64,000 bases of DNA from Streptomyces fumanus (GCF_014655295.1 NZ_BNBI01000002.1:248001-312000), one strand, 5' to 3'. Shown: positions 1-12,113, numbered from the stretch's first letter. A program made the numbers and translations. The notes: a model not told the origin generated them from the sequence alone.

Positions 1-560
1 GCGATGTGGTGGGCGACCACGTCGTGCAGCTCCCGGGCGATGCGCACCCGCTCCTCGGCGACCTCGCGCCGGGCCCGTTCGGCCTGTTCGGCGCGGAGCT
101 CCCGGGTCAGTTCGGTGGTCCGGCGGGCCACGTACCCGAACCGCCACAGCACCAGCGGGAAGCCGACGGCCTGCCCGACGACGGACGCCATCGCGTCGGC
201 GTCGCTGACCACCCCGGCGTAGATCCAGACCCCGGCGAGCAGCGCGGCCGAGGCGGCGGCGGCCGGGGTCGGCCGCAGCGAGGCGACGGTGTAGAGGGCG
301 AGCATCGGGCCGAACGACCCGACGACCGGCCAGTACCCGAGGCTGACGTACACCACCCAGCTCGCGTGCACGACGAGGCAGACGGTGAGCGGGGCGCGGG
401 TGCGCAGCGCGAGCGGCAGGTCGATCAGCGCGACCAGGGCCCAGGCGACCGGGTCGGGCGCGGGCCACCCCTGGGCGACGGCCTCGGTGCCGAGCAGCGC
501 GGCCACGGTGGTCAGCGCGGCGGCGATCAGGCCGTCGGCCGCCGACGGGTGCAGACGCAT
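1..560 (-). CDS. Two-component sensor histidine kinase, N-terminal part (cut by window start)
   Basis: The visible 186 residues begin at the ATG ending at 560 and run off the window edge. The first 120 or so residues are hydrophobic and form four to five membrane segments. A charged linker follows (around residue 165, rich in R/E/A), then ELHDVVAHH, the H-box of HisKA_3 (NarL/DesK-type) kinases with its phospho-accepting His. The ATPase domain and any cognate LuxR-type regulator lie beyond the edge. The kinase class is clear from the H-box, but the signal is unknown. Confidence 0.85.
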   Translation of the reverse strand, partial: MRLHPSAADGLIAAALTTVAALLGTEAVAQGWPAPDPVAWALVALIDLPLALRTRAPLTVCLVVHASWVVYVSLGYWPVVGSFGPMLALYTVASLRPTPAAAASAALLAGVWIYAGVVSDADAMASVVGQAVGFPLVLWRFGYVARRTTELTRELRAEQAERARREVAEERVRIARELHDVVAHHI

Positions 561-750
561 CCCCGCAGCGTAGATCCGCCGGCGCCCGGCGGCGTCCTCC
601 TCCCGCCGTACCGCCGAAGTTGCAGCCCCACCCGAACATCAACCGACGGCGGCATTCCGCTACGCCCGCCGCCCCCCTTAGATTCACGCTGCGAACGATC
701 CACCGGAAACGGCGGTCCGTCCCAGCCGGGGGGACAGGACGGACCGCCAC

Positions 751-895
751 CCCAACGCCGTCAGGGGCCCGGGCGACCGCACATCCCCTCACGCGCCCAC
801 CCCAACGCCGTCAGGGGCCCGAGCGACCGCACATCCCCTCACGCACCCACGCCAACGCCGTCAGGGGCGCGGGGAACTGCGCGCCCAGCCACGAC
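751..895. repeat. 50-bp tandem repeat, about 3 copies
   Basis: The gap between the kinase and the spermidine-synthase-like gene (561-939) contains no gene. It holds units starting at 751, 801 and 851, each opening with CCAACGCCGTCAGGGGC. The first two are near-identical over 50 bp. The third diverges into GGCGCGGGGAACTGCGCG, a GC-rich element that I recognise as frequent in Streptomyces intergenic regions. Its function is unknown. Confidence 0.8.
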
Positions 896-939
896 CCACC
901 CGCACCCGCCCCACAACCCCCACCCCACCCCCCACCCCC

Positions 940-2487
940 TCAATACCGCGGATGCACCAACGTGGACGGCGGCACATCACCCCCCGGCGGAGCCACCCGC
1001 ACCCCACCCCCCACCCAAGGCCGCACCCCCCGCCCCGCCAGCACGAACCCCCGCTCCCCCACCGCATACGGCACCGCCCGCAACCCCGCCGCCCGCACCG
1101 TCACCGCCACCGTCGCCAGCTCCCGCCCCGCCGCCCCCGCGTGCACCCCCAGCCGCCCCCCGGCCGTCAGCACCCTCCGCACCAGCCCGTAGAACTCCTG
1201 CGAGTACAGCTTCGTACCGGCCGTGTCCCGCGGGTCCGGCAGATCCGCGATCACCACGTCGTACGTCCCGGCCGCCACCCCCCGCAGCTCGCGGAACGCC
1301 TCCCGGGTGGTCACCCGCACCCGCGGGTCCTCGTACACGTGCCCGTTCAGCGCGGACAGCCCGGGGTCGTGCCGGGCCATCGTGACCAGTCGCGCGTCGA
1401 GGGCGATGAGGTCGACCCGCCGTACGCCCCCGTACCGCAGCACCTCGGCGGCCGCCAGCCCGTCGCCGCCGCCGAGGATCAGCACCCGCGCGTGCGCCCC
1501 GGTCATCGCGGGGCGGACCAGCGCCTCGTGGTAGCGGCGGCCCTCCCCGCCCCCGGCCCGCAGCCTGCCGTTCAGATACAGCGCGGCCGGCCGCCCGCCC
1601 GTGCCGCCGACCAGGACGACCTCCTGGACGCCGGTCCGCTCGGCGACCCGGACGTCCGCGCCGTACACGGCGTGCCGGGCGGCCCGTTCGAAGTCGTCGA
1701 CGAGGACCCCGGCGGTGCCGAGGACGGCGATCACGGTGACGTTGGCGGCGAGCAGCAGGTGCCGGGCCCGGCGGGACAGGTCGCGCCGGAACAGGCCGAG
1801 GACCAGCGCGGCCCCGACCACCGCGTTGACGGTGCCGGTGAGCAGGGAGCCGGTCAACTGGCCCAGGAACGGCAGCAGCAGGAACGGAAAGGCCAGCCCG
1901 CCGACCAGCGCCCCGACGTAGTCCGCGGCGAACAGGTCGGCGACCGCGCCGCCCGCGTCCTGCCGGCGGATCCGCTGGATCAGCTCCATCAGCAGCGGCA
2001 CCTCGGCGCCGATCAGCAGCCCGATGCCGAGCGAGAAGGCGACCAGCAGCACCCGGGGCGCGTGGGCCCACGGTCCGCCCCAGTCGCCGGTCCAGGCGAA
2101 CACCGCGTACAGCACCATCGCGCTGCCGCCGCCGACCAGCGCGAGGGCCGCCTCGACCGCGCCGAAGGCGCCGGCCGCGAACCCGCGCAGCCGTTTGGCG
2201 GCGAGCGAGCCGACGCCCATCGCGAAGACCATCACGGAGAGCACGACGGACGCCTGGGTCACCGAGTCGCCGATCAGGTACGAGGCGAAGGCGACCAGTT
2301 CCAGTTCGTACACGAGCCCGCAGGCGGCGCAGACGAAGACGCCCGCGAGGACCAGCAGCCGTCCGGTGCCCGGCCGGACGGGCAGGCGGACGGGGCCGCT
2401 CCGGGGACCGCCCGGACCGCTTCCGGGCGGCGGGGCGCCGGACGGGGCGGACGCGTGCGGTTCGATCACGAAGTGACCGTATGTCAC
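940..2487 (-). CDS. Membrane-anchored spermidine synthase-like protein
   Basis: A 515-aa protein with two parts. Residues 45-280 or so are about seven hydrophobic segments. The C-terminal half is a Rossmann-type aminopropyltransferase domain with LGGGDG (around residue 340), the acidic loop after DLIALD, and the catalytic-region motif ADLPDP followed by LYSQEFY, all typical of the SpeE family. Bacterial versions with this membrane domain are common and their substrate is unproven. I chose GTG 2487 because GGAAGG sits about 10 nt upstream; the longer reading frame overlaps the gene upstream. That gene (DUF2617-like) ends 62 bp away on the same strand, so the two probably form an operon. Confidence 0.85.
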   Translation of the reverse strand: MTYGHFVIEPHASAPSGAPPPGSGPGGPRSGPVRLPVRPGTGRLLVLAGVFVCAACGLVYELELVAFASYLIGDSVTQASVVLSVMVFAMGVGSLAAKRLRGFAAGAFGAVEAALALVGGGSAMVLYAVFAWTGDWGGPWAHAPRVLLVAFSLGIGLLIGAEVPLLMELIQRIRRQDAGGAVADLFAADYVGALVGGLAFPFLLLPFLGQLTGSLLTGTVNAVVGAALVLGLFRRDLSRRARHLLLAANVTVIAVLGTAGVLVDDFERAARHAVYGADVRVAERTGVQEVVLVGGTGGRPAALYLNGRLRAGGGEGRRYHEALVRPAMTGAHARVLILGGGDGLAAAEVLRYGGVRRVDLIALDARLVTMARHDPGLSALNGHVYEDPRVRVTTREAFRELRGVAAGTYDVVIADLPDPRDTAGTKLYSQEFYGLVRRVLTAGGRLGVHAGAAGRELATVAVTVRAAGLRAVPYAVGERGFVLAGRGVRPWVGGGVRVAPPGGDVPPSTLVHPRY

Positions 2488-2549
2488 GCCGGGACTGCCT
2501 TCCGTCACCCACACGTGTGGAACTGCCGTGCCAGTCGGGTACCGGGGGT

Positions 2550-3095
2550 TTAAGCGGTCCGCGCGCCCGAGGGACTGAGCCGGAGCGCGCCGGGCCGCAC
2601 CCCCACCCGGGTCCGGGTGGCGACGAGCTGGCCGTCCTGCGGGTAGGCGTGCCAGGTCCGCCAGTGCACCTGTCCGCCCTGGCGCTGGGCCAGCAGCGCG
2701 GTGAAGGCGTGCGGGCTGCCCGGGAAGACGCCGGCCAGGCCGTGCGGGTGGTCGGAGACCAGGGCCAGCAGTTCCTGGGCCCGGCCGGCGAAGGCGCCGG
2801 GCGCGAGCGGTTCGACCCGGGCGGCGAACTCGTACTCCCAGTCGCCCACCCGCCGGGCGACACCCAGCGGCAGCGGGGTGCGGCTGCCCGCGATGCACGC
2901 CACCGTCTCCGAGCAGTCACCGCCCCGCTCCTCCAGGATGACCTGGTGGGAGGCGCCGAGGAGTCTCAACTGCACCTTGGCACCGGCCAGTTCCAGGTCG
3001 AGGGCGGCCAGCGCGGGCAGCGGTTCCCGGCCCAGGGCCCAGGCCAGGTCGGCGGCGCGGGTGTCGGTATAGGCGGTGTTCAGGGTCGTGAGCAT
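2550..3095 (-). CDS. DUF2617-like family protein
   Basis: A 181-aa soluble protein starting [19 protein letters not shown], from the ATG ending at 3095 with GGAG eight bases upstream. It has no signal peptide or membrane segment. It resembles the DUF2617 proteins that in actinobacteria lie next to membrane spermidine-synthase-like genes, as here. The conserved core includes [10 protein letters not shown] and the [11 protein letters not shown] stretch near the C-terminus. Biochemical function is unknown. The family assignment is from memory of the sequence and the neighbourhood. Confidence 0.7.
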   Translation of the reverse strand: MLTTLNTAYTDTRAADLAWALGREPLPALAALDLELAGAKVQLRLLGASHQVILEERGGDCSETVACIAGSRTPLPLGVARRVGDWEYEFAARVEPLAPGAFAGRAQELLALVSDHPHGLAGVFPGSPHAFTALLAQRQGGQVHWRTWHAYPQDGQLVATRTRVGVRPGALRLSPSGARTA

Positions 3096-3542
3096 GGATC
3101 GGCTCCGCAAGCACAACAAGGAAGGGGAGGGGGTGGGGCCTCGTGTTCGGACGCGCCGGACGCGCGGCCCGGTCAGCCCAGTCGGCCGGTCAGGAGGGGT
3201 CCACGAGTGGTCCGGGGGGCTGCGTCGGTGAGGGAGAGGGAATCATGAACCGCGGCACCACCACAGCGGTTTTACCCAACTGCGTACTATTTCCATCCCT
3301 CAGAGGGCCCCCCAGCTCACCTGTTCAACCGGCGTGCGCCCACCCCCGTGGGGCGCACGCCGGAGCTCGGACCTCCCCGCCGGGCGCGGTGGCCGGTCCC
3401 CCGACCCGGCCACCGCCCCCGTTCCCCCTGCTCCCCCCTGTTCCCCCGTGCCCCGGACCCCCCGTCCCCCCGGCTACCTGCGGAGCCCAGGCCCCCCGCC
3501 CCCGTCCCCCCGTGCCCCGAACCCCCGTTCCCCCGGCCCCCG
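3096..3542. other. Gene-free stretch, proline-codon-like low complexity
   Basis: About 450 bp between the DUF2617-like start and the Cys/Gly-rich gene end. The part from about 3400 to 3542 is C-rich low-complexity sequence that gives proline-rich open frames in several phases, with no protein-like composition and no ribosome site. A hairpin at 3331-3361 is described separately. The AT-richer 3240-3300 stretch probably holds the promoter of the DUF2617-like operon; I see no clear hexamers. Confidence 0.6.
3331..3361. terminator. Hairpin terminator-like inverted repeat
   Basis: GGCGTGCGCCCAC pairs with GTGGGGCGCACGCC around a short C-rich loop (stem about 13 bp, one imperfection). It lies about 180 bp beyond the stop of the minus-strand gene ending at 3543 and could end that transcript. 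No T-run is present, which is usual for this genus. Confidence 0.5.
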
Positions 3543-3839
3543 TCAGCTCCCTCCCCCGCACCCTCCGCCGCCCCCGCAGGACGAGCCGCCCCCGCAGGAG
3601 GAGCTGCTCCCGCACGAGGAGCTACCCCCACACGAGTGACCACCCGAATCCCCGTGCGAAGCGGAACCGCCGCTGTCCGAACCACCGCCGTCGGCCCACC
3701 AACTGCCGCTCCCGCCGTCGTACGACCCCGCCCTGCGCCGCCGCCGGGGCGGCCCGGCGGGCGTGCGCCCCCGCATGCCGGAGATGACCGACCCGAAGAT
3801 CGCGACAACGACCACTGCCAGGATGATGCCGAGAACCAT
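3543..3839 (-). CDS. Small membrane protein with Cys/Gly/Ser-rich tail
   Basis: A 98-aa protein with a strong ribosome site (GGAAGGAGG) before the ATG ending at 3839. Residues 2-18 are one transmembrane helix (LGIILAVVVVAIF region), followed by an Arg-rich patch (PPRRRRRAG) and then a Gly/Ser tail. The last 35 residues hold seven or more Cys in CGG/CGS repeats ending CGGGS. Proteins of this composition are widespread in Streptomyces and unnamed. The tail could bind metal or become crosslinked, but that is inference. The gene is chromosomal and lies just outside the left attachment repeat of the integrated element. Confidence 0.75.
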   Translation of the reverse strand: MVLGIILAVVVVAIFGSVISGMRGRTPAGPPRRRRRAGSYDGGSGSWWADGGGSDSGGSASHGDSGGHSCGGSSSCGSSSSCGGGSSCGGGGGCGGGS

Positions 3840-3940
3840 GGCGTCACCCTCCTTCCGTTGCGTCCCCCGAAGCTCCCCCCGTCGGGCGCCTCGCTCGGTG
3901 CGTGACCGGGAGATGCCCTCCGCCGTCGCGCGCCAAAGCG

Positions 3941-3953
3941 GAGTTGAGGAACT
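3941..3953. repeat. Left att-like direct repeat of the AICE remnant
   Basis: GAGTTGAGGAACT, identical to 7517-7529. The core has dyad symmetry (AGTT-GAGG-AACT), as expected for a tyrosine-recombinase crossover site. Flanks share scattered matches (AAG before, C.GAG after). It sits immediately beyond the integrase terminator, the usual place of an AICE att site, although no tRNA gene is present here. Confidence 0.65.
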
Positions 3954-3974
3954 TCTGAGGGTGTTTCCGCAGAA

Positions 3975-4014
3975 ACGGCCCCTGACCTGCACCGGAGTGC
4001 GAGTCAGGGGCCGT
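3975..4014 (-). terminator. Terminator of the integrase remnant
   Basis: ACGGCCCCTGAC (3975-3986) pairs perfectly with GTCAGGGGCCGT (4003-4014) around a 16-nt loop. It lies about 20 bp beyond the integrase remnant's stop at 4034 and just inside the left att repeat. Confidence 0.75.
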
Positions 4015-4033
4015 TGGCGGATCACTGGGCCGT

Positions 4034-5113
<1,080 letters not shown>

Positions 5114-5117
<4 letters not shown>

Positions 5118-5284
5118 GCGCTGGTCACCGCCCGCCGGTGGGTGCTGGTGCGGCCGGTTCCCTGGCAGGCCGGGCAGGTCACGCGCATCGTGACGCGGGT
5201 GCCGTCGCGGTGCCGGGTACCGGTGGTGACGGTGACGACCGGAAAGCCGTCACATGTGCGGCAGAGGCGCGGGGCCGGGGTGGG
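5114..5284 (-). pseudogene. C-terminal part of an AICE small CxxC protein (mobile element transfer-type)
   Basis: About 56 residues ending at the TGA that overlaps the repSA' GTG (GTGA), as in intact AICEs, where a short zinc-finger protein precedes repSA. Two Cys pairs are visible: CRTC near the start and CPACQGTG near residue 38, separated by a V/T-rich strand region. No start codon exists in frame before the sequence changes to the oppositely oriented kor fragment at about 5285, so the 5' end was lost at a deletion junction. Confidence 0.6.
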
Positions 5285-5289
5285 CTGAC

Positions 5290-5752
5290 CCAGACCGTCA
5301 GCCGCGTGAAGGCTGCCCCGGCGGTCGCAGCCGCGCACGGTCTGCCCGAAGGGGCGGAGGTGTACGCGCGTGCGTGACTCGTCAAGGAGGGCGACCAGCC
5401 GACCCACACCCTGACGAGCTACTACCGCCCCGAACACGTCGAGGGAACCCGACTGGTCGACCCGACTCCGGGCCCGGCCGGCCGGGGCGGCGGCTTTCGC
5501 GTCCTGTACGACGCCGGGTACGAGATCGACCACATGAAGGAGACACCCTTCGCCCGGACCCCGACCTCGGACGAGGTGAGGCTCCTCCAGCTCCCGCCAG
5601 GCGAACCGGTCTTCGAGCTGCACCGGACCACCTACACGGCGTCTGGCACAGTGGTCGAATACGCCATGGGTGTACACGCGGCTTCGCGCCTCGCCTGGGA
5701 GTACGACTTCAAGGTCCCCGACTCAGCGAAGGGCGAGAAGGGGCAGCAATGA
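5290..5752 (+). pseudogene. Broken GntR-family (Kor-like) regulator, UTRA domain only
   Basis: The frame reads through the UTRA effector domain of a GntR/HutC regulator: APAVAAAHGLPEGAEVYARA, then an in-frame TGA (5375-5377), then LVKEGDQPTHTLTSYYRPEH through to LAWEYDFKVPDSAKGEKGQQ. The TGA stands where the family has Arg, a one-base CGA-to-TGA change. The N-terminal winged-helix domain is absent. In AICEs such proteins repress transfer and replication genes. The 3' end overlaps the next gene by ATGA. Confidence 0.75.
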
Positions 5753-6414
5753 TCTCGACGCAGGCATGGGCCGACACGCGGCGCCTGTGGGACTACCACC
5801 AGATGGGTCACGCCCTCCGGCCCTGCTCGGTCGCCATCGGCCTGGGCAGCCACGACCTGGGCGTGGCCGGCACGGCGGCAGACCTCTACCGGCGCGGCAT
5901 GGCTCCCCTGCTCGTGTTCACGGGCGCCACCAGCCCGACAACGCGCGAGCGGATGCCGAAGGGCGAGGCGATCCACTACCGCGAACGCGCTCTCGCCCTC
6001 GGCGTCCCCAGCTCGGCGATCCTGGTGGAGCCGCAGGCCCGCAACACCGGCGAGAACATCCGCTTCTCCCGGGCCGTACTCGAAGAGGCCGGCGTCGAGG
6101 TCTCCTCCGTGCTGCTGATCAGCAAGCCGTACGAGGAGCGGCGCGCGTACGCCACGGCGTGCAAGCAGTGGCCGGGGGTCGAGTTCGTCAGCGCCTCGAC
6201 GCCGATGACGCTGGAGGACTACGTGGACTCCATCCAGGATGCCCGCCTGGTCATCGACATGCTTGTGGGGGCGTTGCAGCGGTTGCTGATCTACCCGGAG
6301 AAGGGGTTCATGATCAGCCAGCACGTGCCGGACGAGGTGCTGGAAGCGTACGAACGCCTGCGCCAGGCGGGATTCACCAGCCGACTGCTTCCGGCGGACC
6401 AGACGGCGCCCTGA
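5749..6414 (+). CDS. YdcF-family (DUF218) protein
   Basis: A 221-aa protein with the SanA/YdcF/ElyC fold signature: SVAIGLGSHDLGVAGTAADL near residue 25, the strand LLVFTGATS (around residue 55), the conserved PKGEAIHYRERALALGVP, the acidic/Asn motif ARNTGENI, and LLISKPYEERRA. It has no signal peptide or membrane anchor, unlike envelope-associated YdcF proteins. The start overlaps the kor remnant's stop (ATGA) with GAAGGGG upstream. Soluble YdcF-like genes recur as AICE cargo in Streptomyces. The substrate is unknown; related E. coli proteins bind S-adenosylmethionine or act in envelope biogenesis. Confidence 0.75.
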   Translation: MISTQAWADTRRLWDYHQMGHALRPCSVAIGLGSHDLGVAGTAADLYRRGMAPLLVFTGATSPTTRERMPKGEAIHYRERALALGVPSSAILVEPQARNTGENIRFSRAVLEEAGVEVSSVLLISKPYEERRAYATACKQWPGVEFVSASTPMTLEDYVDSIQDARLVIDMLVGALQRLLIYPEKGFMISQHVPDEVLEAYERLRQAGFTSRLLPADQTAP

Positions 6415-6630
6415 GCGCGGCTGAGACGCCCGCACCGGGATGGAGGGGGCACCATCGCCGACTGCGGGCCCGTAGGGGTGCGCGAGGGGCTTCCATCCCG
6501 TCCACCGTCGACCCAGGCAGAGCCGAGCAGACGCGGCCCAGCCACAGACCAGCACAGTTGTTGGTTGACGTGCCGCCGCGTGCGTGAGGCAATCATGCGC
6601 ACGTTCCGGATCTTGGAGGGGATATATCCG

Positions 6631-6924
6631 ATGCAGTGGTACGAAGCAGCGCAACTGTCGTCGCCTGGGGAGTACTTCCGCACAGCGGCTTTCTGCCTTG
6701 TGGTGGCCGTGACGCTCATCGCGATGGGTCGCCATCAGCGCCGGACAGGACGCAGCGTCTTCACCCCGGACACGCCTGTACGAGTGGGTAACGCCTTGTT
6801 TCCCGAAGCGCCGCCCCGCAAGAGCAGGAGGGTGACCGGCCGGATCTTTCTCTACTTTGGCTGGTTCCTGGTCCTGGGCGTAGTCATCAACCTGATCAAC
6901 GGCATTCGGGCAACGCGCAGCTAA
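6631..6924 (+). CDS. Small two-TM membrane protein, AICE cargo
   Basis: A 97-aa protein starting MQWYEAAQLS. The start is chosen for GGAGGGG ten bases upstream; an in-frame ATG at 6595 would add 12 residues behind a weaker GAGG. Hydrophobic segments lie at about residues 18-33 (AFCLVVAVTLIAMG) and 75-92 (YFGWFLVLGVVINLI), with a polar, Arg-rich middle. I do not recognise the family. The coding sequence is less GC-biased than its neighbours, in keeping with an acquired segment. Confidence 0.6.
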   Translation: MQWYEAAQLSSPGEYFRTAAFCLVVAVTLIAMGRHQRRTGRSVFTPDTPVRVGNALFPEAPPRKSRRVTGRIFLYFGWFLVLGVVINLINGIRATRS

Positions 6925-6978
6925 CCAGCACCACGCCCCAAGGGCGAGCCAGGTACCAGCGAGGACGGTCAGCCCCGG

Positions 6979-7140
6979 TCACGGCTTATGAGCGTACGGC
7001 ACCAGGCCGTACCTCTCGCGGCAAGGCCCGCAAGCCGCATGCACGTACCCCGGCCCGGACCCCTGCTCGATCACGTCGATGGCGCGGATGCCGGTGCTGT
7101 AGCCGCGGTGCCAGGAGCAGTAGCCGTAGAAGCCGGACAT
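6979..7140 (-). CDS. 53-aa CxxH/CxxC small protein
   Basis: From the ATG ending at 7140 the frame encodes MSGFYGYCSWHRGYSTG and on through EQGSGPG to HAACGPC and the tail LVPYAHKP. Cys8-x2-His11 and Cys37-x2-Cys40 form a likely zinc-binding module. Short proteins with YCSWHRG and ACGPCR motifs occur next to AICE and regulator genes in many Streptomyces; none has an assigned function that I know. It is transcribed divergently from, and overlaps by 11 bp, a GntR-type winged-helix reading frame. Confidence 0.65.
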   Translation of the reverse strand: MSGFYGYCSWHRGYSTGIRAIDVIEQGSGPGYVHAACGPCRERYGLVPYAHKP

Positions 7141-7357
7141 CCCCCGCTGGAAGCAGGTCTACGCGGTCATCGAGCAGCGCATTGCCGATGGCACGTACCC
7201 GCCGGGGAGCCAGTTGCCGGGCGTCCTCGCGATCCAGGGTGAGTTCGGCATCGCGCAGATGACGGCCCGGCGCGTCCTCACCGAACTGCGGGAAGCGGGC
7301 CTGGCGCAGATGCAGCCGGGCATCGGGACGTTCGTGACCGAGCTGCCCAAGCCGTAG
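7130..7357 (+). pseudogene. Mini GntR winged-helix protein lacking a visible start codon
   Basis: The frame from 7130 reads KPDIPRWKQVYAVIEQRIADG, then YPPGSQLPG, the helix-turn-helix FGIAQMTARRVLTELREAGL, the wing (GIGTFV), and a stop at 7355-7357. This is a complete GntR DNA-binding domain of about 75 residues without an effector domain. No ATG, GTG or TTG precedes the domain; the frame opens right after a TAG at 7127-7129, where an ATG would be expected. Either the start was lost by mutation or an unusual start is used. It is the last gene before the right att repeat. Confidence 0.6.
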
Positions 7358-7516
7358 CAGCACAGGCCCTGACCACCCGTTTCCCTGAGCGGTCCGGGCC
7401 GTCCCTGGGCCGTGCGGGGCGGATCGGCGACGACCGACGATGACAGACGACGACCGGCTTCCCGCAGCTCAGAGGGGGTGCGTCGACCGTCGCCCCAGGT
7501 GGCCAGGGGCGAAGGT

Positions 7517-7529
7517 GAGTTGAGGAACT
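7517..7529. repeat. Right att-like direct repeat of the AICE remnant
   Basis: GAGTTGAGGAACT, an exact copy of 3941-3953, only 18 bp before the aminotransferase start codon. If the repeat is the crossover core, the empty site lay in that gene's 5' region. Confidence 0.65.
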
Positions 7530-7547
7530 CCAGAGCTTCGGCGCAGG

Positions 7548-8732
7548 ATGGCCGGCATGACCTCCAGCGCACGCCCTCCGCTCAACCGCCGGCTCGCCGG
7601 GTTCGGGACGACGATCTTCGCCGAGATGTCCGCCCTGGCGGTGCGGACCGGCGCCATCAACCTGGGCCAGGGCTTCCCGGACACCGACGGCCCCGAGGCG
7701 GTCCGGGAGGCGGCGGTACGGGCGCTGCGCGACGGGCGCGGCAACCAGTACCCGCCGGGGCCGGGCGTCCCGGAGCTGCGCGCGGCCATCGCCGCCCACC
7801 AGGAGCGGCACTACGGCCTGGAGTACGACCCGGACACCGAGGTGCTGGTGACCGCGGGCGCCACGGAGGCGATCGCCGCGTCCCTGCTGGCGCTGGTGGA
7901 GCCCGGCGACGAGGTGGTGGCGCTGGAGCCGTACTACGACTCGTACGCGGCCTGTGTCGCGATGGCGGGCGGCACCCGGGTGCCGGTGACCCTGCGCCCG
8001 CATGAGGGAGCCTTCCGCCTCGACCTGGACGAGCTGCGCGACGCGGTCACCGACCGCACCCGGCTGCTGCTGATCAACACCCCGCACAACCCCACCGGCA
8101 CCGTCCTGACCCGCGCCGAGCTGGCGGCCGTCGCCGAGCTGGCGGTCGAGCGGGACCTGCTGGTCGTCACCGACGAGGTGTACGAGCACCTGGTCTTCGA
8201 CGGCGCCGAGCACGTGCCGCTGGCGAGCTTCCCGGGGATGCGGGAGCGCACGGTCACGATCAGCTCGGCCGGCAAGACGTACAGCTTCACCGGCTGGAAG
8301 GTCGGCTGGATCACCGCCGCCCCCGCGCTGGTCGCGGCGGTCCGCTCGGCGAAGCAGTACCTGACGTACGTGTCGGCGGGCCCGTTCCAGTACGCGGTGG
8401 CCGAGGCGCTGGCGCTGCCGGAGTCGTACCTGACCGGTCTGCGGGAGGATCTGCGGGCCAAGCGGGACCTGCTGGCGGCGGGGCTGGCGGAAGTCGGGTT
8501 CGGCGTGTTCCGGCCCGCCGGGACCTACTTCGTCACCACCGACATCCGCCCCCTCGGCCTCGACGACGGCTTCGCCTTCTGCCGGGCGCTGCCGGAGCGG
8601 GCCGGGGTGGTCGCCGTGCCCAACGCGGTCTTCTACGACCACCGGGAGGCGGGCGCCCCCTTCGTCCGGTTCGCGTTCTGCAAGCGGACGCCGGTCCTGG
8701 AGGAGGCGGTGCGCCGGCTCAAGGCGGCCTGA
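7548..8732 (+). CDS. PLP-dependent class I/II aminotransferase
   Basis: A 394-aa fold-type I enzyme. Visible landmarks are INLGQGFPDTDGP (residues 34-46), substrate/PLP-contact NTPHNPTGT (around residue 180), TDEVYEHLVF (around residue 207) and the PLP Schiff-base lysine in SSAGKTYSFTGWK (around residue 245), with the phosphate-binding Arg region near the end (FVRFAFCK). The best match is the kynurenine/methionine aminotransferase-like subgroup that is often annotated DapC. The true amino donor cannot be read from sequence. Starts at 7548 or 7557 are both possible. The AICE repeat lies 18 bp upstream, so insertion probably replaced its native promoter region. Confidence 0.9.
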   Translation: MAGMTSSARPPLNRRLAGFGTTIFAEMSALAVRTGAINLGQGFPDTDGPEAVREAAVRALRDGRGNQYPPGPGVPELRAAIAAHQERHYGLEYDPDTEVLVTAGATEAIAASLLALVEPGDEVVALEPYYDSYAACVAMAGGTRVPVTLRPHEGAFRLDLDELRDAVTDRTRLLLINTPHNPTGTVLTRAELAAVAELAVERDLLVVTDEVYEHLVFDGAEHVPLASFPGMRERTVTISSAGKTYSFTGWKVGWITAAPALVAAVRSAKQYLTYVSAGPFQYAVAEALALPESYLTGLREDLRAKRDLLAAGLAEVGFGVFRPAGTYFVTTDIRPLGLDDGFAFCRALPERAGVVAVPNAVFYDHREAGAPFVRFAFCKRTPVLEEAVRRLKAA

Positions 8733-8741
8733 GACGGCGAA

Positions 8742-8772
8742 CGGCACCGTCCACCGGCTGTGGACGGTGCCG
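8742..8772. terminator. Convergent hairpin terminator
   Basis: CGGCACCGTCCA (8742-8753) pairs perfectly with TGGACGGTGCCG (8761-8772) over a 7-nt loop, midway between the aminotransferase and the oppositely oriented YbjN-like gene. Confidence 0.85.
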
Positions 8773-8790
8773 CTCAGGGCCGGGGCCGGA

Positions 8791-9315
8791 CTACTCCTCG
8801 TCCGGCTTCTCCGCGTCGTCGGCCTCCTGCTCCAGGCCGAGCTGCTCGGCCAGCCACCGGTCGAACTCGATGGCGGCGCGCACCCAGCTCACCGTGGAGG
8901 AGACGAAGTGCTCCAGGCTGACGCCCATGCCGATCAGCATCTGCGCCTCGCCGATCAGCCGGACGGTGCCGTCGTCGTGCGTGTGGGTGTAGAGCTTGGG
9001 CCACAGGGTGCGCCGGTTCCAGTCGTCGATGGTCTCCAGCAACCGGGGCTTGTCGTCGATCTGGTGGGGGCGGTCGTAGAACGTCCGCACCGAGAAGACC
9101 TGCTGGTCCTCCTCGCCGCGGAACATGAAGTACGTACGGAACTGCTCCCACGGCGCCGCGAGGTCTCCCTCCTCGTCGACGACGTACTTCAGCTCCATCT
9201 GGTCGAGGAGCTGCTTCACGAGGTCCTGATCCGGGACGACGGGGCCCGCCGGTCCTTGGGCCTGCGGCTCGGGCTTGCCCCCGAAGTTCGGAATCGAGGA
9301 CGGGTCGATGCTCAC
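8791..9315 (-). CDS. YbjN domain-containing protein
   Basis: A 174-aa acidic soluble protein starting VSIDPSSIPNFGG from the GTG ending at 9315 (GAAGGG upstream). It carries the YbjN/T3SS-chaperone-like fold pattern: LDQMELKYVVDEEGDL, a strand-rich centre (TYFMFRGEED, FSVRTFYD), and GEAQMLIGMGVSLEHF near residue 125. The C-terminus is Glu/Asp-rich. YbjN proteins are linked to stress or motility control in other bacteria but have no catalytic role. It sits 105 bp after clpB on the same strand. Confidence 0.75.
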   Translation of the reverse strand: MSIDPSSIPNFGGKPEPQAQGPAGPVVPDQDLVKQLLDQMELKYVVDEEGDLAAPWEQFRTYFMFRGEEDQQVFSVRTFYDRPHQIDDKPRLLETIDDWNRRTLWPKLYTHTHDDGTVRLIGEAQMLIGMGVSLEHFVSSTVSWVRAAIEFDRWLAEQLGLEQEADDAEKPDEE

Positions 9316-9420
9316 CGTGATTTTCCCTTCGTACGGATTCCGCCATCCTCCCCCATGCGGGGAGGGGGGTGGCAAGCCTCCGCCGGGCCTGTCAGCCTTC
9401 GGCGGACAGGATCCGGCCGG

Positions 9421-12018
<2,598 letters not shown>

Positions 12019-12113
12019 GTTCGGGTTCTCCTCCTAGCGACGGCGGTCGGCCCTGTGCTCACTGCGATGTCTGACTGCTGTGTCTCACTGCTGACTCAAT
12101 CAACGTACACAAA

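Noticed and set aside
940..2898. Longer form of the spermidine-synthase-like protein starting near 2898
   Set aside because: It would overlap most of the DUF2617-like gene in another frame. The extra N-terminus is Arg/Pro-rich, and GTG 2487 has its own ribosome site.
3317..3542. Proline- and glycine-rich frames between 3.3 and 3.6 kb
   Set aside because: Low-complexity C-tracts open in all phases without start signals or domain content.
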